Below, piece after piece: positions 47,811 to 57,248 of a DNA stretch of 64,000 bases. Position 1 is the first letter of the stretch. Each line of letters opens with the position of its first letter. The stretch comes from Delphinus delphis (lineage: Eukaryota > Chordata > Mammalia > Artiodactyla > Delphinidae): assembly GCF_949987515.2 (NCBI RefSeq), contig NC_082687.1, positions 124,291,838 to 124,355,837 on the forward strand, written 5' to 3'. Both the position numbers and the translations under genes were made by a program. The notes under the pieces were generated by a model. The model made no database searches, was not told the origin of the DNA, and was given only the letters and a program-made list of their open reading frames with translations.

Positions 47811-48060
47811 AAGGAAGGGAGGGAGGGAAGGGAGGGAGGAGGGAAGGGAGGGAGGGAGGAAGGAGGGAGGGAAGAAGGAGGGAGGGAGGGAGGGAGGAGA
47901 GAGGGAGGGAGGAGAGAGGGAGGGAGGGAGGAAGGGAGGGAAGGAGGAGGGAGGGAGGGAGAGACGGAGGAAGGAGGGAGGCAGGAGGGAGGGAGAGAGG
48001 GAGGGAGGGAGGAAGGAGGGAGGAAGGGAGGGAGGAAGGAGAGAGGGAAGGAAGGAAGAA
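47811..48060. repeat. 250-bp near-pure purine (GGGA/GGAA) array
   Basis: Only two pyrimidines (both C, near 47964 and 47982) in about 250 bases of GGGAGGGAGGGAAGGG-like repeats. It occupies the place of the deleted ORF2 C-terminus in the surrounding L1. Such tracts can form triplex (H-DNA) and, with the many GGG runs, G-quadruplexes. They are hypervariable and hard to assemble. All open frames across it are low-complexity artefacts. Confidence 0.97.
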
Positions 48061-49153
48061 CAGACCAAGCTCATAGGTACAGAAAACAGATTTGTTGTTG
48101 CCAGAGATTAGGAGGCTGGGGGTTGGGTGAAATGGGTATAAAGGATCAAACAGTACAAACTTCCTGTTATAAAATAAATGTTAGGGGGCTATAATGTACA
48201 GCATGGTGACTAGAGTTAATAATGCTGTATTACATATTTGAAAGTTGCTCAGAGAGTAAAAGCCCTCATTACAATAGGAAATAAAAAGAAAACAGTTATT
48301 CTATGTATGGTGACAGACAGTAACTAGACTTATTGTGGTGATGATTTCACAATGTATACAAATATGGAATCATCACATTGCACACCTGAAACTAATATAA
48401 TGTTATATGCTGATTATACTTAAATAAAAATAAGAGCTTTATCATGAACAAATAGATATGCAAAAGTGCTATCTTAATAAATTCAATACCATAAATGGTG
48501 ATGTGAGTTCCAATATGGTGAATAATTTGGGGATAATTCCATACAGACAGAATGATTTATATAGACATATTCTATACCCATTTTTTCAGCTATGATTTTT
48601 ATCTTTTCAATTTACAAGAGTCATTGACATATTAGAAATACCATCAGACAGTCACAGACGATGTAATTTTTCCCAGACAATAGTTTGCCTTTTGGCTTTG
48701 GCATAGTCTTAACACTCAAATTTTTCATTCTTCATTCTCAAATATATTTATCTTTTCTTAGTTTCCTATTTTGTTTAGAAAGATCTTCTCTATACTGGAC
48801 TAACAGTTATTTATTTTTTATTAGGTTTTTACCTTTGATCCTCTGAAACCCCAGCTTAATTGTTATAGTCTTTGCCAGATAGGTAACTAACAATGTCAGC
48901 ATCTCTCATTAAATAACTTATTCTTTTTCCACTAAAATGTAATACCATTTTTCCATTGTTTTAAGTCCCTTATACCTTTGATTTTATGTCTGGATTCCTA
49001 TTGTGTTAAACTGATCTGCTTTTCTATCCCTGTTCCAATACCACGCTGTTTTGATCATAATGATTTAGTAGTAAGTTTCAGTATCAGGCAAGGCAAATCT
49101 CCACTTAATATTCTTCTTTCTTATACCTTTCTTGATTATTCTAGGACATTTAT

Positions 49154-49170
49154 TCTTTCATATAATTTTT
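49154..49170. repeat. Target-site duplication, left copy (TCTTTCATATAATTTTT)
   Basis: 17 bases identical to 49378-49394, bracketing the SINE. This proves the SINE inserted into already existing L1 sequence. Confidence 0.92.
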
Positions 49171-49377
49171 TTTTTTTTTTTTTTTGCGGCACATGGGCCT
49201 CTCACTGTTGTGGCCTCTCCCGTTGCGGAGCACAGGCTCCGGACGCGCAGGCTCAGCGGCCATGGCTCACGGGCCCAGCCACTCCGCGGCATGTGGGATC
49301 CTCCCGGACCGGGGCACGAACCCGTGTCCCCTGCATCGGCAGGCGGACTCTCAACCACTGCGCCACCAGGGAAGCCC
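49171..49377 (-). mobile_element. CHR-type tRNA-derived SINE, short form, 17-bp target duplication
   Basis: Antisense copy with poly(T) at the left, CTCTCACTGTTGTGGCCTCT, GGCTCCGGACGCGCAGGCTC, CGGACCGGGGCACGAACCC and the head complement GCGCCACCAGGGAAGCCC. Perfect 17-base duplications (49154-49170 and 49378-49394) fix both ends. Its many intact CpGs make it probably one of the youngest insertions here. Confidence 0.96.
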
Positions 49378-49394
49378 TCTTTCATATAATTTTT
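49378..49394. repeat. Target-site duplication, right copy (TCTTTCATATAATTTTT)
   Basis: Exact match to 49154-49170. Confidence 0.92.
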
Positions 49395-49629
49395 ATACAG
49401 TTTTATCTAATTTTTGAAACCACTGCTATTCTGCCTGAAGTTGCATTAAACACAGAAATTAATATAAAAGGATTGCTATATTTATACTGTTTTCCCACCA
49501 AACACCATCAGCATCTCTTTTTTTGTCTGGTTTTTGTTTTGTTCCCTTTACTAAAATTACATTTTTGCTTTCTTTTTAAAATTATGTTGTGTAGTGCATC
49601 AAGACAGAAGTATGTATAAACATAAAATA

Positions 49630-49765
49630 TAATGAAAAACTAAACGGTGAACATTTTTCTAACTACCACTTAGATCAAGAAATAGTAAATTACCATCACC
49701 CAAAAGTTCCCCAACCAGTGTGTCTTCCCAGATACACTGTGGTGAGCAAGCCTTCTAGGTTCCAT
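49630..49765 (-). mobile_element. Possible old L1M 3'-UTR fragment
   Basis: ACCACTTAGATCAAGAAATA, TAAATTACCATCACCCAAAA and TTCCCCAACC resemble the antisense 'CCCAGATCAAGAAACAGAACATTACCAGCACC' block of old L1 3' UTRs. Short and diverged. Confidence 0.4.
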
Positions 49766-50720
49766 CAGTGTGCCCTGCCACTTCCAACACATACACCTAC
49801 CTGTATTTTATGGACCTGAGAGGAAGGTTGAAGGGAATAGAAACGTGATACATCTTTCTTTAATCCTCTCCTAAACTTTTGTTAATGAACATTTGCAAAA
49901 GGAAGCTTAAGTGGACTATTGCTAAAGCACTACAGATTTATCTTTTGGTTTTGGGATACTATTAATTTCATTAAATTAAATATTCCTGAAGCACTTTATA
50001 TCTGCCTTTTAATTTTGAGATAATATTATTGTTATTTATTTTAATGACAATCCTTAAATGGATTCCCACATGATGTAAAAACATATGTTGTAAAAAAAAT
50101 GTTGGCATGTTTATATATATAGGAATTGATACTAAAATAAAATAAAATTCAATAAAATATTATCCAAATAATTGGGCCAAACAGGTAAAAAAAATCAAAT
50201 AAAAATATGGACAATTGATTAAAATATACTTTTCTGGAGTAATTCAGGTAACTATCCCAATTATCCGCTTCAGTAAACATGTGCAGATCCCAGCTAAATT
50301 TCAAAATACCTTAACAGTTTCTTGAAACAAATGGCATAAAATTGATTTTTTTAAAATTGACACTTTAATGGGCCAATTTCTCTATGCCAATATAGAGCAC
50401 TTACACAAATTCTAAATAAATAATTTAAAAAATAATAAGCCCATTGGTCAAATATGTACAATAATCACTATCACATTCATAAGTATTACATGTAGATTAA
50501 AAAGAACCTCCAATCTCATGAAGGCACAAAATTTAATAATATACATAATACTACACCAAATATGCAATGTATAATATAATTTAGCTAAATATTTTCTAGA
50601 TTTTATTTTCAAGTCTTCTTGTGACATAAATTTGACATTGAGTCCCTATAGCGACTTAAAAACAATTTATATTTGATGTACTTTTATATTTTATCCTGCC
50701 TGAAAAATCAGCTTCTCCTC
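49766..50720. other. Unclassified AT-rich non-coding sequence
   Basis: No gene or repeat family recognised. Confidence 0.5.
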
Positions 50721-50721
50721 A

Positions 50722-50725
<4 letters not shown>

Positions 50726-50759
<34 letters not shown>

Positions 50760-50803
50760 TGAGAGAGAGAGAGAGACAGAGACAGAGAAAGAGAGAGAGA
50801 GAG
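50726..50803. repeat. Compound (TG)n(GA)n microsatellite
   Basis: About 32 bases of pure TG, then a GAGTGAGAGAGAGAGAGAGA transition and further interrupted GA. The purine-pyrimidine alternating part can adopt Z-DNA and the GA part a triplex. Confidence 0.97.
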
Positions 50804-51495
50804 TCAAAACTAATAGATTATGGTAATTAGAAAGGGAATTTGGGGTAATGGGAGAGCCAGAATCAGAATTTGGGGCCTCAATGATCTCAAATGGGCAAGT
50901 GAAGGAAAAATTAAATATACATAAATACAAAAGGTCAAGTAACACTTAGGAATTTTACATATGCCAATATTCTGGTAACAAAATCTCAGAACTGTAAAAT
51001 CCCATTTGAATTTAAATTGATTGATTTTTCTAATGCAAAGGACTAAAAAAATAGGACATGAAAATGTGAACAAATAAGGTCATCAGTTTTATTGTATTTT
51101 TCTAGTCTGACTGAATTGATTTTGCTTCTTTCACCTTCTCCTTTTAACTCTTCGTGCCTTTTCCCCACACACATAAAAGGCACAAAAGAAGCCAAGCCCA
51201 GGATTTTCTCAATGAGCAAGCGTGTTGGAAGAGGCTAGGTCTGACCGGAAAACCTGGTACAAACAGTTCCATGTGAAGCTGCCCTGAAGTAAAGTGAAAC
51301 AATTCTGCTTATTTAGAGCTGTATCCCCAGTACCTGCCCAGTATCTGACACATGATAGATGCTCTGTAAACTAAAAATAAATCATTGACACTGAATCCAA
51401 TGTATCCAATTATATTTTAATTACAACAGTGTCTGAAAATCAACATCACCTTATGAATGTAAGATGTAAACACGATTGGCTCATGAAATGTTCAA
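50804..51495. other. Unclassified sequence with a weak L2-like piece
   Basis: TGTATCCCCAGTACCTGCCC with ATGATAGATGCTCTGTAAAC near 51320-51372 resembles the L2 3' end (TATCCCCAGTGCCTAGCACA). Otherwise nothing recognised. Confidence 0.4.
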
Positions 51496-51499
51496 TGGT

Positions 51500-51690
51500 C
51501 AAGGACACAGCAAGGCAGACTGGGACTGATACTGGCTGTGCCACCCACTAGTTATGTAACTTTCACAATTTACGTAAGTTTTCTATGCCTCAATTTCCTT
51601 ATCAATATTAAAGGTAATATTAGTATCTGTATCATGACCATTTTGTTTCAATTTAAAAGAATATCAGGCAAGTTTTTAGTGCTTTATTCT
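51500..51690 (+). mobile_element. MIR SINE
   Basis: GACTGATACTGGCTGTGCCA, CCCACTAGTTATGTAACTTT, a TCTATGCCTCAATTTCCTTA block and an AGGTAATATTAGTATCTGTA block follow MIR order from the tRNA-related part through the core. Confidence 0.75.
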
Positions 51691-51700
51691 AACAATTATA

Positions 51701-51740
51701 ATGAATGGTAGCAGGCACTTGGATAATAATCAAAGAACAA
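51701..51740 (+). repeat. Short direct repeat, copy 1
   Basis: TGAATGGTAGCAGGCACTTG then AATAATCAAAGAACAA recurs at 51897-51934 as TGAATGGAAGCAGGCATATG then AATAATCAAAGAACAA, with a 3-4 base deletion. The two are about 195 bases apart in the same orientation. Confidence 0.8.
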
Positions 51741-51896
51741 ACAACTGTCACCATAATAGTCCCTGAGTCCAAGATACAGATATGATTTAGGATATAATTA
51801 TATAAGTGGCTCACCTTAACCTAACAACACTATGTATATCAGTGCCTTATCAGGATTATGGAGCAACCATCCCAGCATTCCTAATCAAATTTTGTA

Positions 51897-51934
51897 GTGA
51901 ATGGAAGCAGGCATATGAATAATCAAAGAACAAT
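51897..51934 (+). repeat. Short direct repeat, copy 2
   Basis: Second copy of the segment at 51701-51740. The surrounding bases differ. Confidence 0.8.
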
Positions 51935-52184
51935 TTTGTTTGTTTGTTTCATGTTTAGTTTCATCAAAAGACTAGGATAATTCCTTTCTACATGCCTTTT
52001 CGCTAAAGAACTATTTAAAATTTACTGAAATGAAAATGTTTTTAAAACATGTTAGTTCAGTGTATTATGTATCAGGATAAAAATAAATAGCAAAATTCTA
52101 AATTGAAATAGCAAAATTGACTCTATGATGCAGATATATATATAGATAGATAGATTATTTCTATGTATGAAGTTCTAACTGGCT

Positions 52185-52930
52185 ATAACACAATTCTGAC
52201 ACTAAGTGCCTGGAGCTAAGTTGAATTTCAGAGGATAAGGGCACAGTCCTCCACAAGACTCTCCTCACTTCAGACACCAGCTACCATCTCTGGGGTCCCC
52301 AGGCTACCTACATTTCTGACCAACTGTCTACAAGTTCAGGCTACCTCCTCAGGCTCAATAATTGGCTGAGATGACTCACAGAACTCAGGAAAACATTGTA
52401 CTTATGATTACAGTTTTATTATTAAAAAATGTAAATAAGAGCCAGCCAAATGAAGAGACGCATAGGGTGAGATCTGGGAGGTTCCCAAATGCAAAGCTTC
52501 TGCATCCTCAGGACACATTATCCTCTTGGCACATTGATATATGTCACCAACCAGGCAGCTCATCCAAGCTTCAGAAGTCCAGAGTTTTATTGGAATTTCA
52601 TTATGGAGGCATGATTGATTGAATCACCGGCCGTGTAATTGAACTCAGTTTCTAGCTCCCCTTTCCTCCCAAGGTTAGGATGTCAGGGGGTCAGACCTAT
52701 ATCATGTGGTTCAAAGCATCAATCCTCTAGTTCCATGGCTGGCCTTTTCAGCATGGCCATTCCCCATGCTGAAACTATCTATGGCCCACCATGAGTCATC
52801 ATGTTAGCATAAACTCAGGTGTGGTCCCAGGTGTCCACCATTAACAGCAAAGACACTCTTATTACCTGGGAAATTCCAGGAACCAGGGACAAAGGTCAGC
52901 CAAATGCTTTATTATACAACACTGGCATTA
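52185..52930 (-). mobile_element. ERVL-type LTR, antisense, about 740 bp
   Basis: Landmarks in plus orientation: AACACAATTCTGACACTAAG, ACTTCAGACACCAGCTACCA, GGCTGAGATGACTCACAGAA, a TACAGTTTTATTATTAAAAA block, AGCCAAATGAAGAGACGCAT, GGCATGATTGATTGAATCAC and GGTGTGGTCCCAGGTGTCCA. Read on the minus strand this is an LTR whose AATAAAACTGTAATC block is the polyadenylation region. No internal retroviral sequence adjoins, so it is a solo LTR. I am confident of the LTR type but not of the exact ERVL subfamily. Confidence 0.65.
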
Positions 52931-54260
52931 AATAGAATTGTTCAACATATCTTTGGATGCCAGATGAAAGGCATCCAAATAAAGTAAGTTACTGACATGT
53001 TACATCGTGGACCTTCCTAGCCATTAACAAATTTAGGTTGTTTTTTATAAATAATGTCATAAGTCCATGTACCAACTACTGGAATTTAATCTATCAATTG
53101 TAAATCTATCCATTAACATAACAGTAATGAGTCTCTATAGTTTGTAAAGTTTCTTAATCCTCATGTCAAACATAAAAGGAAGGCAAGTGTCTAGTTTGAC
53201 TAAAATTAAGGCTCAATTTTAAAAGTTGCACATCGTGTTATATAAAGACAAAAAGTCACATTTACAAAGTACCTCTGAGTGGTTCACCCTTAGTATAGTG
53301 ACACCATTTGATGTAACTCCTGCAAGAAAATTAATCAGCCACTATGAAGGGCTAATAACTAGAGGACATGTTGTTGTGCAAAGTTGGCCTGTTCTCCAGC
53401 TGTGCCAGCTTACTCACTCTGTTGCTTGAATGTGAATACGACCCTTGCATATCAGATACAGACTTTGGTAAAGTCATGAGACAATGCTCCCGGGAATCTT
53501 TCCAAGAAATCAAATCTGCCTGGTCTTAATAAAACTGCTTTCAGCATGACTGCTGAGAGGGACCCAGGAAACAAAGGATGGAAGCTATTATAACCACAGT
53601 TGAATCAGGAGGTCACTACTACAGTCCTTTAGCTGTCATGAAAATAGCAGTGAACCCAAATAATCCTAAATAAAGCAAATTTAAGTGTGTGAACAAAAAC
53701 AAAGAAAAAGAAAACAAGGTAGTTCTAGAAAACCAGTTTGTCAATGAATAAGATCAAAGCATCAGGATTTTCTTACATATCAGCTCTCTCTACTGTAAAA
53801 ATTAAACATGCAAATGAATTTTTCTACCACATTAAGTCTTCAAAGAGAAAAGCCCAACTTTATCTAGGATATGAGTAGCATTACTCCCATTGCACAGATT
53901 TTTTTTGAAAGAAAAGAAATAATAAAGTTCCTAAGGCACAACCATGAATTGATAGAAGTAGAGTGGAAACTTTTATGTTTTTAAACAAACCAGGCCACAC
54001 GGGTTCTAAAAGAAACCTTAAGAAGACAACAGAACAAATGTATGCTATTCTCCAACTGTGGATAAAAATATGCCCGCTGAATTATGCACACTGATCTGAA
54101 AGAACTGGGAAAGAAAACAGACTCATTCGTGAACCCTAAAAAAGAGAGTCCAAATATACCCTTTTTAGTCTTAATTTTCCTTTAACACGATCCTTCATTC
54201 CTCAGATGTAGAAATCATTCAATTCAATTTACAATTTAAAACATTATATTATTGTTTCTA
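52931..54260. other. Unclassified non-coding sequence
   Basis: No gene or repeat family recognised. Confidence 0.5.
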
Positions 54261-54263
54261 ACT

Positions 54264-54950
54264 TGTATTGGTTTCCAAGTACTATTGTAACAAAGTGCCA
54301 TAGATTTAGTGGCCTAAAACAACATAGATTTAGCACCTTACTTACGTTTCTGGAGGTCACAGGTCTGAAACAGGCCTCACTGAGCTAAAGGGCTGCGTCC
54401 CTCCTGAGGCTCTGGGGATCATCTGATTCTAGCCTTTTCACCTTTCTAGAGGCTGCCTGCATTCCTTGACACGCGGCCCTCTTGGTTCATATTCAAAGCC
54501 AACAAAGGCCAGTTATATCTTTCTCACAGGGCATCCCTCCAACTCTGCTTTTCCACATTTAAGGCTCCTCGTGGGCTTCCCTGGTGGCGCAGTGGTTGGG
54601 AGTCCGCCTGCCGATGCGGGGGATGCGGGTTTGTGTCCCGGTCCGGGGGGATCCCGCACGCCGCGGAGCGGTTGGGCCCATGGGCCATGGCCGCTGGGCC
54701 TGCGCGTCAAGAGCCTGTGCTCCGAAACGGGAGAGGCCACCACAGTGAAACGCCCACGTACCGCAAAAAAAAAAAAAAAAAAGATCCTCGTAATTATATT
54801 GGGCACACCTGGATAATCCAGGCTACTCACCTGATTTTAAATTTAACTGATTAACAACCTTAATTCCATCTGCCATCTTAATTCCCATCTGCCATGTAAC
54901 CTACTCAAAGGTACATAGAATAAGGATATAGGCCTCTTAGGGGTGGGGGA
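54264..54950 (-). mobile_element. MaLR (MLT1-like) LTR, antisense, split by a SINE
   Basis: Left part: TGTATTGGTTTCCAAGTACT, TGTAACAAAGTGCCATAG, TTAGTGGCCTAAAACAACAT, TTCTGGAGGTCACAGGTCTG and GCATTCCTTGACACGCGG. Right part after the SINE: CACCTGGATAATCCAGGCTA, AACAACCTTAATTCCATCTG and ATAGAATAAGGATATAGG. These are the two halves of one antisense MLT1-type LTR in correct order. The same superfamily occurs in sense at 22961-23318. Confidence 0.8.
54573..54779 (+). mobile_element. CHR-type tRNA-derived SINE, short form, nested in the MLT1 LTR
   Basis: Sense copy beginning GGGCTTCCCTGGTGGCGCAG, with GGGATCCCGCACGCCGCGGA and GGGAGAGGCCACCACAGTGA, then an A tail. The usual box B GGTTCGTGTCC is GGTTTGTGTCC here. 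Flanks AAGGCTCCTCGT (54561-54572) and AAAGATCCTCGT (54780-54791) are an imperfect duplication whose last seven bases are identical. It splits the MLT1 LTR and therefore postdates it. Confidence 0.95.
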
Positions 54951-55019
54951 TGAAAAGTTTATATACGGTAAAGTAGGATAGTCTAGTTTGATGTGAGAAC
55001 ACAGCAGTAGGAATACCCA

Positions 55020-55125
55020 AACCTCCATTTTGTTTCTGGCCCTGCAACAAATATATGTTATGATCTTCATCAAATAAGTCATGCAGCCTCTCTGGCCCTC
55101 AGTTTCTTCATCTAGTAAATTTTTA
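55020..55125 (+). mobile_element. MIR SINE fragment
   Basis: TTTCTGGCCCTGCAACAAAT followed by AGCCTCTCTGGCCCTCAGTT and TCTTCATCTAGTAAATTTTT is the MIR core 'AACCTCTCTGGGCCTCAGTTTCCTCATCTGTAAAATG' with its upstream part. Confidence 0.6.
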
Positions 55126-55494
55126 AATACTCATTAATTCTGACAATTAATTAAGTTGAATTCATCTGAGCTATTTGCACTATTAAATAATGAATTTTAA
55201 ATTTATCATAGAAAACAAGACAGTTTCTCAACAAAAAGACTTACGTACAGTTTCATATTCATGCTATCCTAAAATTATCTTCCTATTATCTTAAATTTTA
55301 TCAGCATTGTAAACATTTTGATTGTTAAGTCATGATCTGTAGTAATTTTGATCTTTGTAAACCTACTTAGAAAGAACCTGAAGCTTTCTAGAAGTGATTG
55401 TTCAGTAAGCACAGGAAACTGCTTCCTATTTCTTTTTTTTTTAATGTTTGTTACTAACATTACAGATATTTATTACACTGAATATGACCCAAAA

Positions 55495-55597
55495 GAGCAG
55501 AAATTCCTGTCTGTTTTGTTCTCTGATGAATCCCAAGCGCCTGGAGCAGAGCCTGGTATAGAACAAGCACTCAATAAACATTTGTTGAATGAATGAC
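55495..55597 (+). mobile_element. L2 LINE 3' end
   Basis: GAATCCCAAGCGCCTGGAGC, AGAGCCTGGTATAGAACAAG, CACTCAATAAACATTTGTTG and AATGAATGAC match the L2 terminus with little divergence. It is the clearest L2 3' end in the window. A plus-strand open frame reads through it but is not a gene. Confidence 0.85.
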
Positions 55598-55779
55598 ATT
55601 TCAGCTTATAAATAACCAGAGAACATAGAAACATGTCGGTTCAAAATTCCACCCAATCCAAAGGAAAAGGCAATCACTTAAACTCTGGAAACTGCAAAGA
55701 ATGGGGGAAATAGTTCCAAAGCAGCTCCAATGACATTTCAGTTCAATCCAGACAACACGTTTCTGTGCTAATTGATGTC

Positions 55780-56560
55780 CCGCTGAACAGAGGGAGATGC
55801 AGACGAAGATACTGCAATAGTCGACTTCACAGGGGACCGTCCGCGGCCCCAGGTTAGTCCTCACAGATGGAGAATCTCAGTACGTTGGGTTCCGCAGAGC
55901 AAAGGAAGGCTTCTGTCCTGAATTCTGACTGGTCTTTAGATAATTTCTCACTCTCTCTAATGTGCAGAGCAGCCCTTAAGGTTTCAAATTGTCCGCCTAG
56001 TTTTTATCTGTTCTGCTTCCTCAGTCAGGGTAACAGGGACGTAGCTGATCAAAATGTCAAAATCCATTAGGATAATCAAATGAGGAGTGAGGAGGGTGGC
56101 GTTCGGCCGGCTTCCGTCCATCCATCTGAGACAGCCTTCTCAAAGATTCGGGACTGTCACTGCCTGGGCCCTCCGTCAGGCACGCTGTCACATGCAACTA
56201 TGCAGCTGTGCGTATTTTCTCATTCATTCATTCATTCATTCCATCAGCACTTGAGTACCTCGCCCTCCGCTTGCCTCTAGGCATCCAGAGATAAGAAGCC
56301 TGGTCTTCTCAATGTCACGGTAAATCCCTTAAAGCTGACTTGGGTTGATTCTTAGCTACGAACTTCACAGTACCTGGGAGTTTACCCAGTAAGATTTCAG
56401 TAGCTACGTCTCCTCCGCGCAGCCGGTCCAGGCCGGCAGCCTGCACCTGGGCTGCTTGTCAACGTGCCCGGGGCTGCGACGCCCCAGAACCATCCACCGC
56501 CGAGATGCCCGCAGCTCGTTCCGCGGGGACTGGAGCAGGCCCGGGCTCGCGCTCCTTTTC
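55780..56560. promoter_or_regulatory. CpG-rich patch, candidate regulatory element
   Basis: GC and CpG content rise sharply above the AT-rich background. In 56401-56555 I count 18 CpG dinucleotides in about 155 bases, with motifs such as CTCCGCGCAGCCGG and CCGCGGGG. Smaller CpG clusters lie at 55840-55852 (CCGTCCGCGGCC) and 56098-56120. No SINE or other repeat explains it. It contains no recognisable coding frame. It could be an unmethylated CpG island or promoter/enhancer, or an old GC-rich insert. No TATA box or transcript evidence is visible, so the function is inferred only. Confidence 0.4.
56218..56290 (-). mobile_element. Possible L2 3' fragment with (TTCA)n start
   Basis: (ATTC)n at 56220-56241, then CATCAGCACTTGAGTACCTC and CTAGGCATCCAGAGATAAG, resembles an antisense L2 end (ATTCATTCAACAAATATTT…CTAGGCACTGGGGATA). 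It is inside the CpG-rich patch and is GC-altered relative to other copies. Confidence 0.4.
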
Positions 56561-56675
56561 TTAACCTCTAATCCTCTCACCATCATTGTGTGCTTCCCCT
56601 ATGCCCAGTCTGGTTGCAGAGCCTGTTCCAAGGATTGTTTTTTCTGTTGGCTCCCCAAACCTCCTTAGCCTTCAC

Positions 56676-57248
56676 TGTAAATCCTTTTTATTTTTTGAAC
56701 TTTTGAATTTTATTTAATTTATTTTTTTATACTGCAGGTTCTTACTGGTTATCTATTTTATACATATTAGTGTGTATATGTCAATCCCCATCTCCCAATT
56801 CATCCCACCACCACCACCACCCCCACCCTTGGTGTCCATACGTTTGTTCTCTACATCTGTGTCTCTATTTCTGCCCTGCAAACTGGTTCTTCTGTACCAT
56901 CTTTCTAGGTTCCACATATATGCGTTAATATATGATATTTGTTTTTCTCCTTCTGACTTACTTCACTCTGTATGACAGTCTCTAGATCCATCCACATCTC
57001 TACAAATGACCCAATTTCGTTCCTTTTTATGGCTGAGTAATATTCCATTGTATACATGTACCACATCTTCTTTATCCATTCATCTGTCAATGGGCATTTA
57101 GGTTGCTTCCATGACCTGGCTATTGTAAATAGTGCTGCAATGAACATTGGGGTGCATGTGTCTTTTTGAATTATGGTTGTCTCTGGGTATATGCCCAGTA
57201 GTTGGATTGCTGGGTCATATGGTAATTCTATTTTTAGTTTTTGAAGGA
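56676..57248 (-). mobile_element. LINE-1 3' end, 5'-truncated, antisense
   Basis: From the left: T-rich tail complement, GCAGGTTCTTACTGGTTATC, a CACCACCACCACCCCCACCC block, TTCTCTACATCTGTGTCTCT, AATTTCGTTCCTTTTTATGG, CTGAGTAATATTCCATTGTA and ATGCCCAGTAGTTGGATTGC, ending at TTTTTAGTTTTTGAAGG. Same 3' type as 10575-10913 and 63160-63598. A minus-strand open frame (56905-57147) encodes the last ORF2 residues only. Confidence 0.9.

Larger units (their letters stand above)
45955..48430 (+). mobile_element. Old L1MA/MB-age LINE-1 with internal deletion
   Basis: ORF2 sequence runs from AGAGACTACTATGAACAATT to GGAGAAAATATTTGCC near 47805. The usual C-terminal region is missing and replaced by a purine array (47811-48060). 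After it comes the L1MA/MB 3' UTR (ACCAAGCTCATAGGTACAGA, TACAGCATGGTGACTAGAGT, ACACCTGAAACTAATATAAT) and an ATACTTAAATAAAAATAAG end. Frames are broken repeatedly; the deletion removes several hundred bases or more. Confidence 0.85.
48560..49620 (-). mobile_element. Old L1M ORF2 fragment, antisense, split by a SINE
   Basis: Antisense ORF2 landmarks in order: a TTTGCCTTTTGGCTTTGGCA block, an ATACCTTTGATTTTATG block, TTCCAATACCACGCTGTTTT (complement of the AACAGxxTGGTATTGG block), GTAAGTTTCAGTATCAGGCA and TTGATTATTCTAGGACATTT. After the SINE come CTGAAGTTGCATTAAACACA and ATTAATATAAAAGGATTGC. It faces the L1 at 45955-48430 and is a separate, older insertion. Confidence 0.75.

Noticed and set aside
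47784..48194. Glycine/arginine/glutamate-rich 136-codon frame and overlapping frames
   Set aside because: Translation of the GGGA purine array; pure low complexity.
48978..49619. 213-codon plus-strand open frame
   Set aside because: Runs through antisense L1 and an antisense SINE; the cysteine/arginine-rich centre is SINE sequence, not a protein domain.
54466..54830. Open frames on both strands around the SINE (116 and 105 codons)
   Set aside because: Composed of MLT1 LTR and SINE sequence; CpG- and GC-rich SINEs commonly give long open frames.
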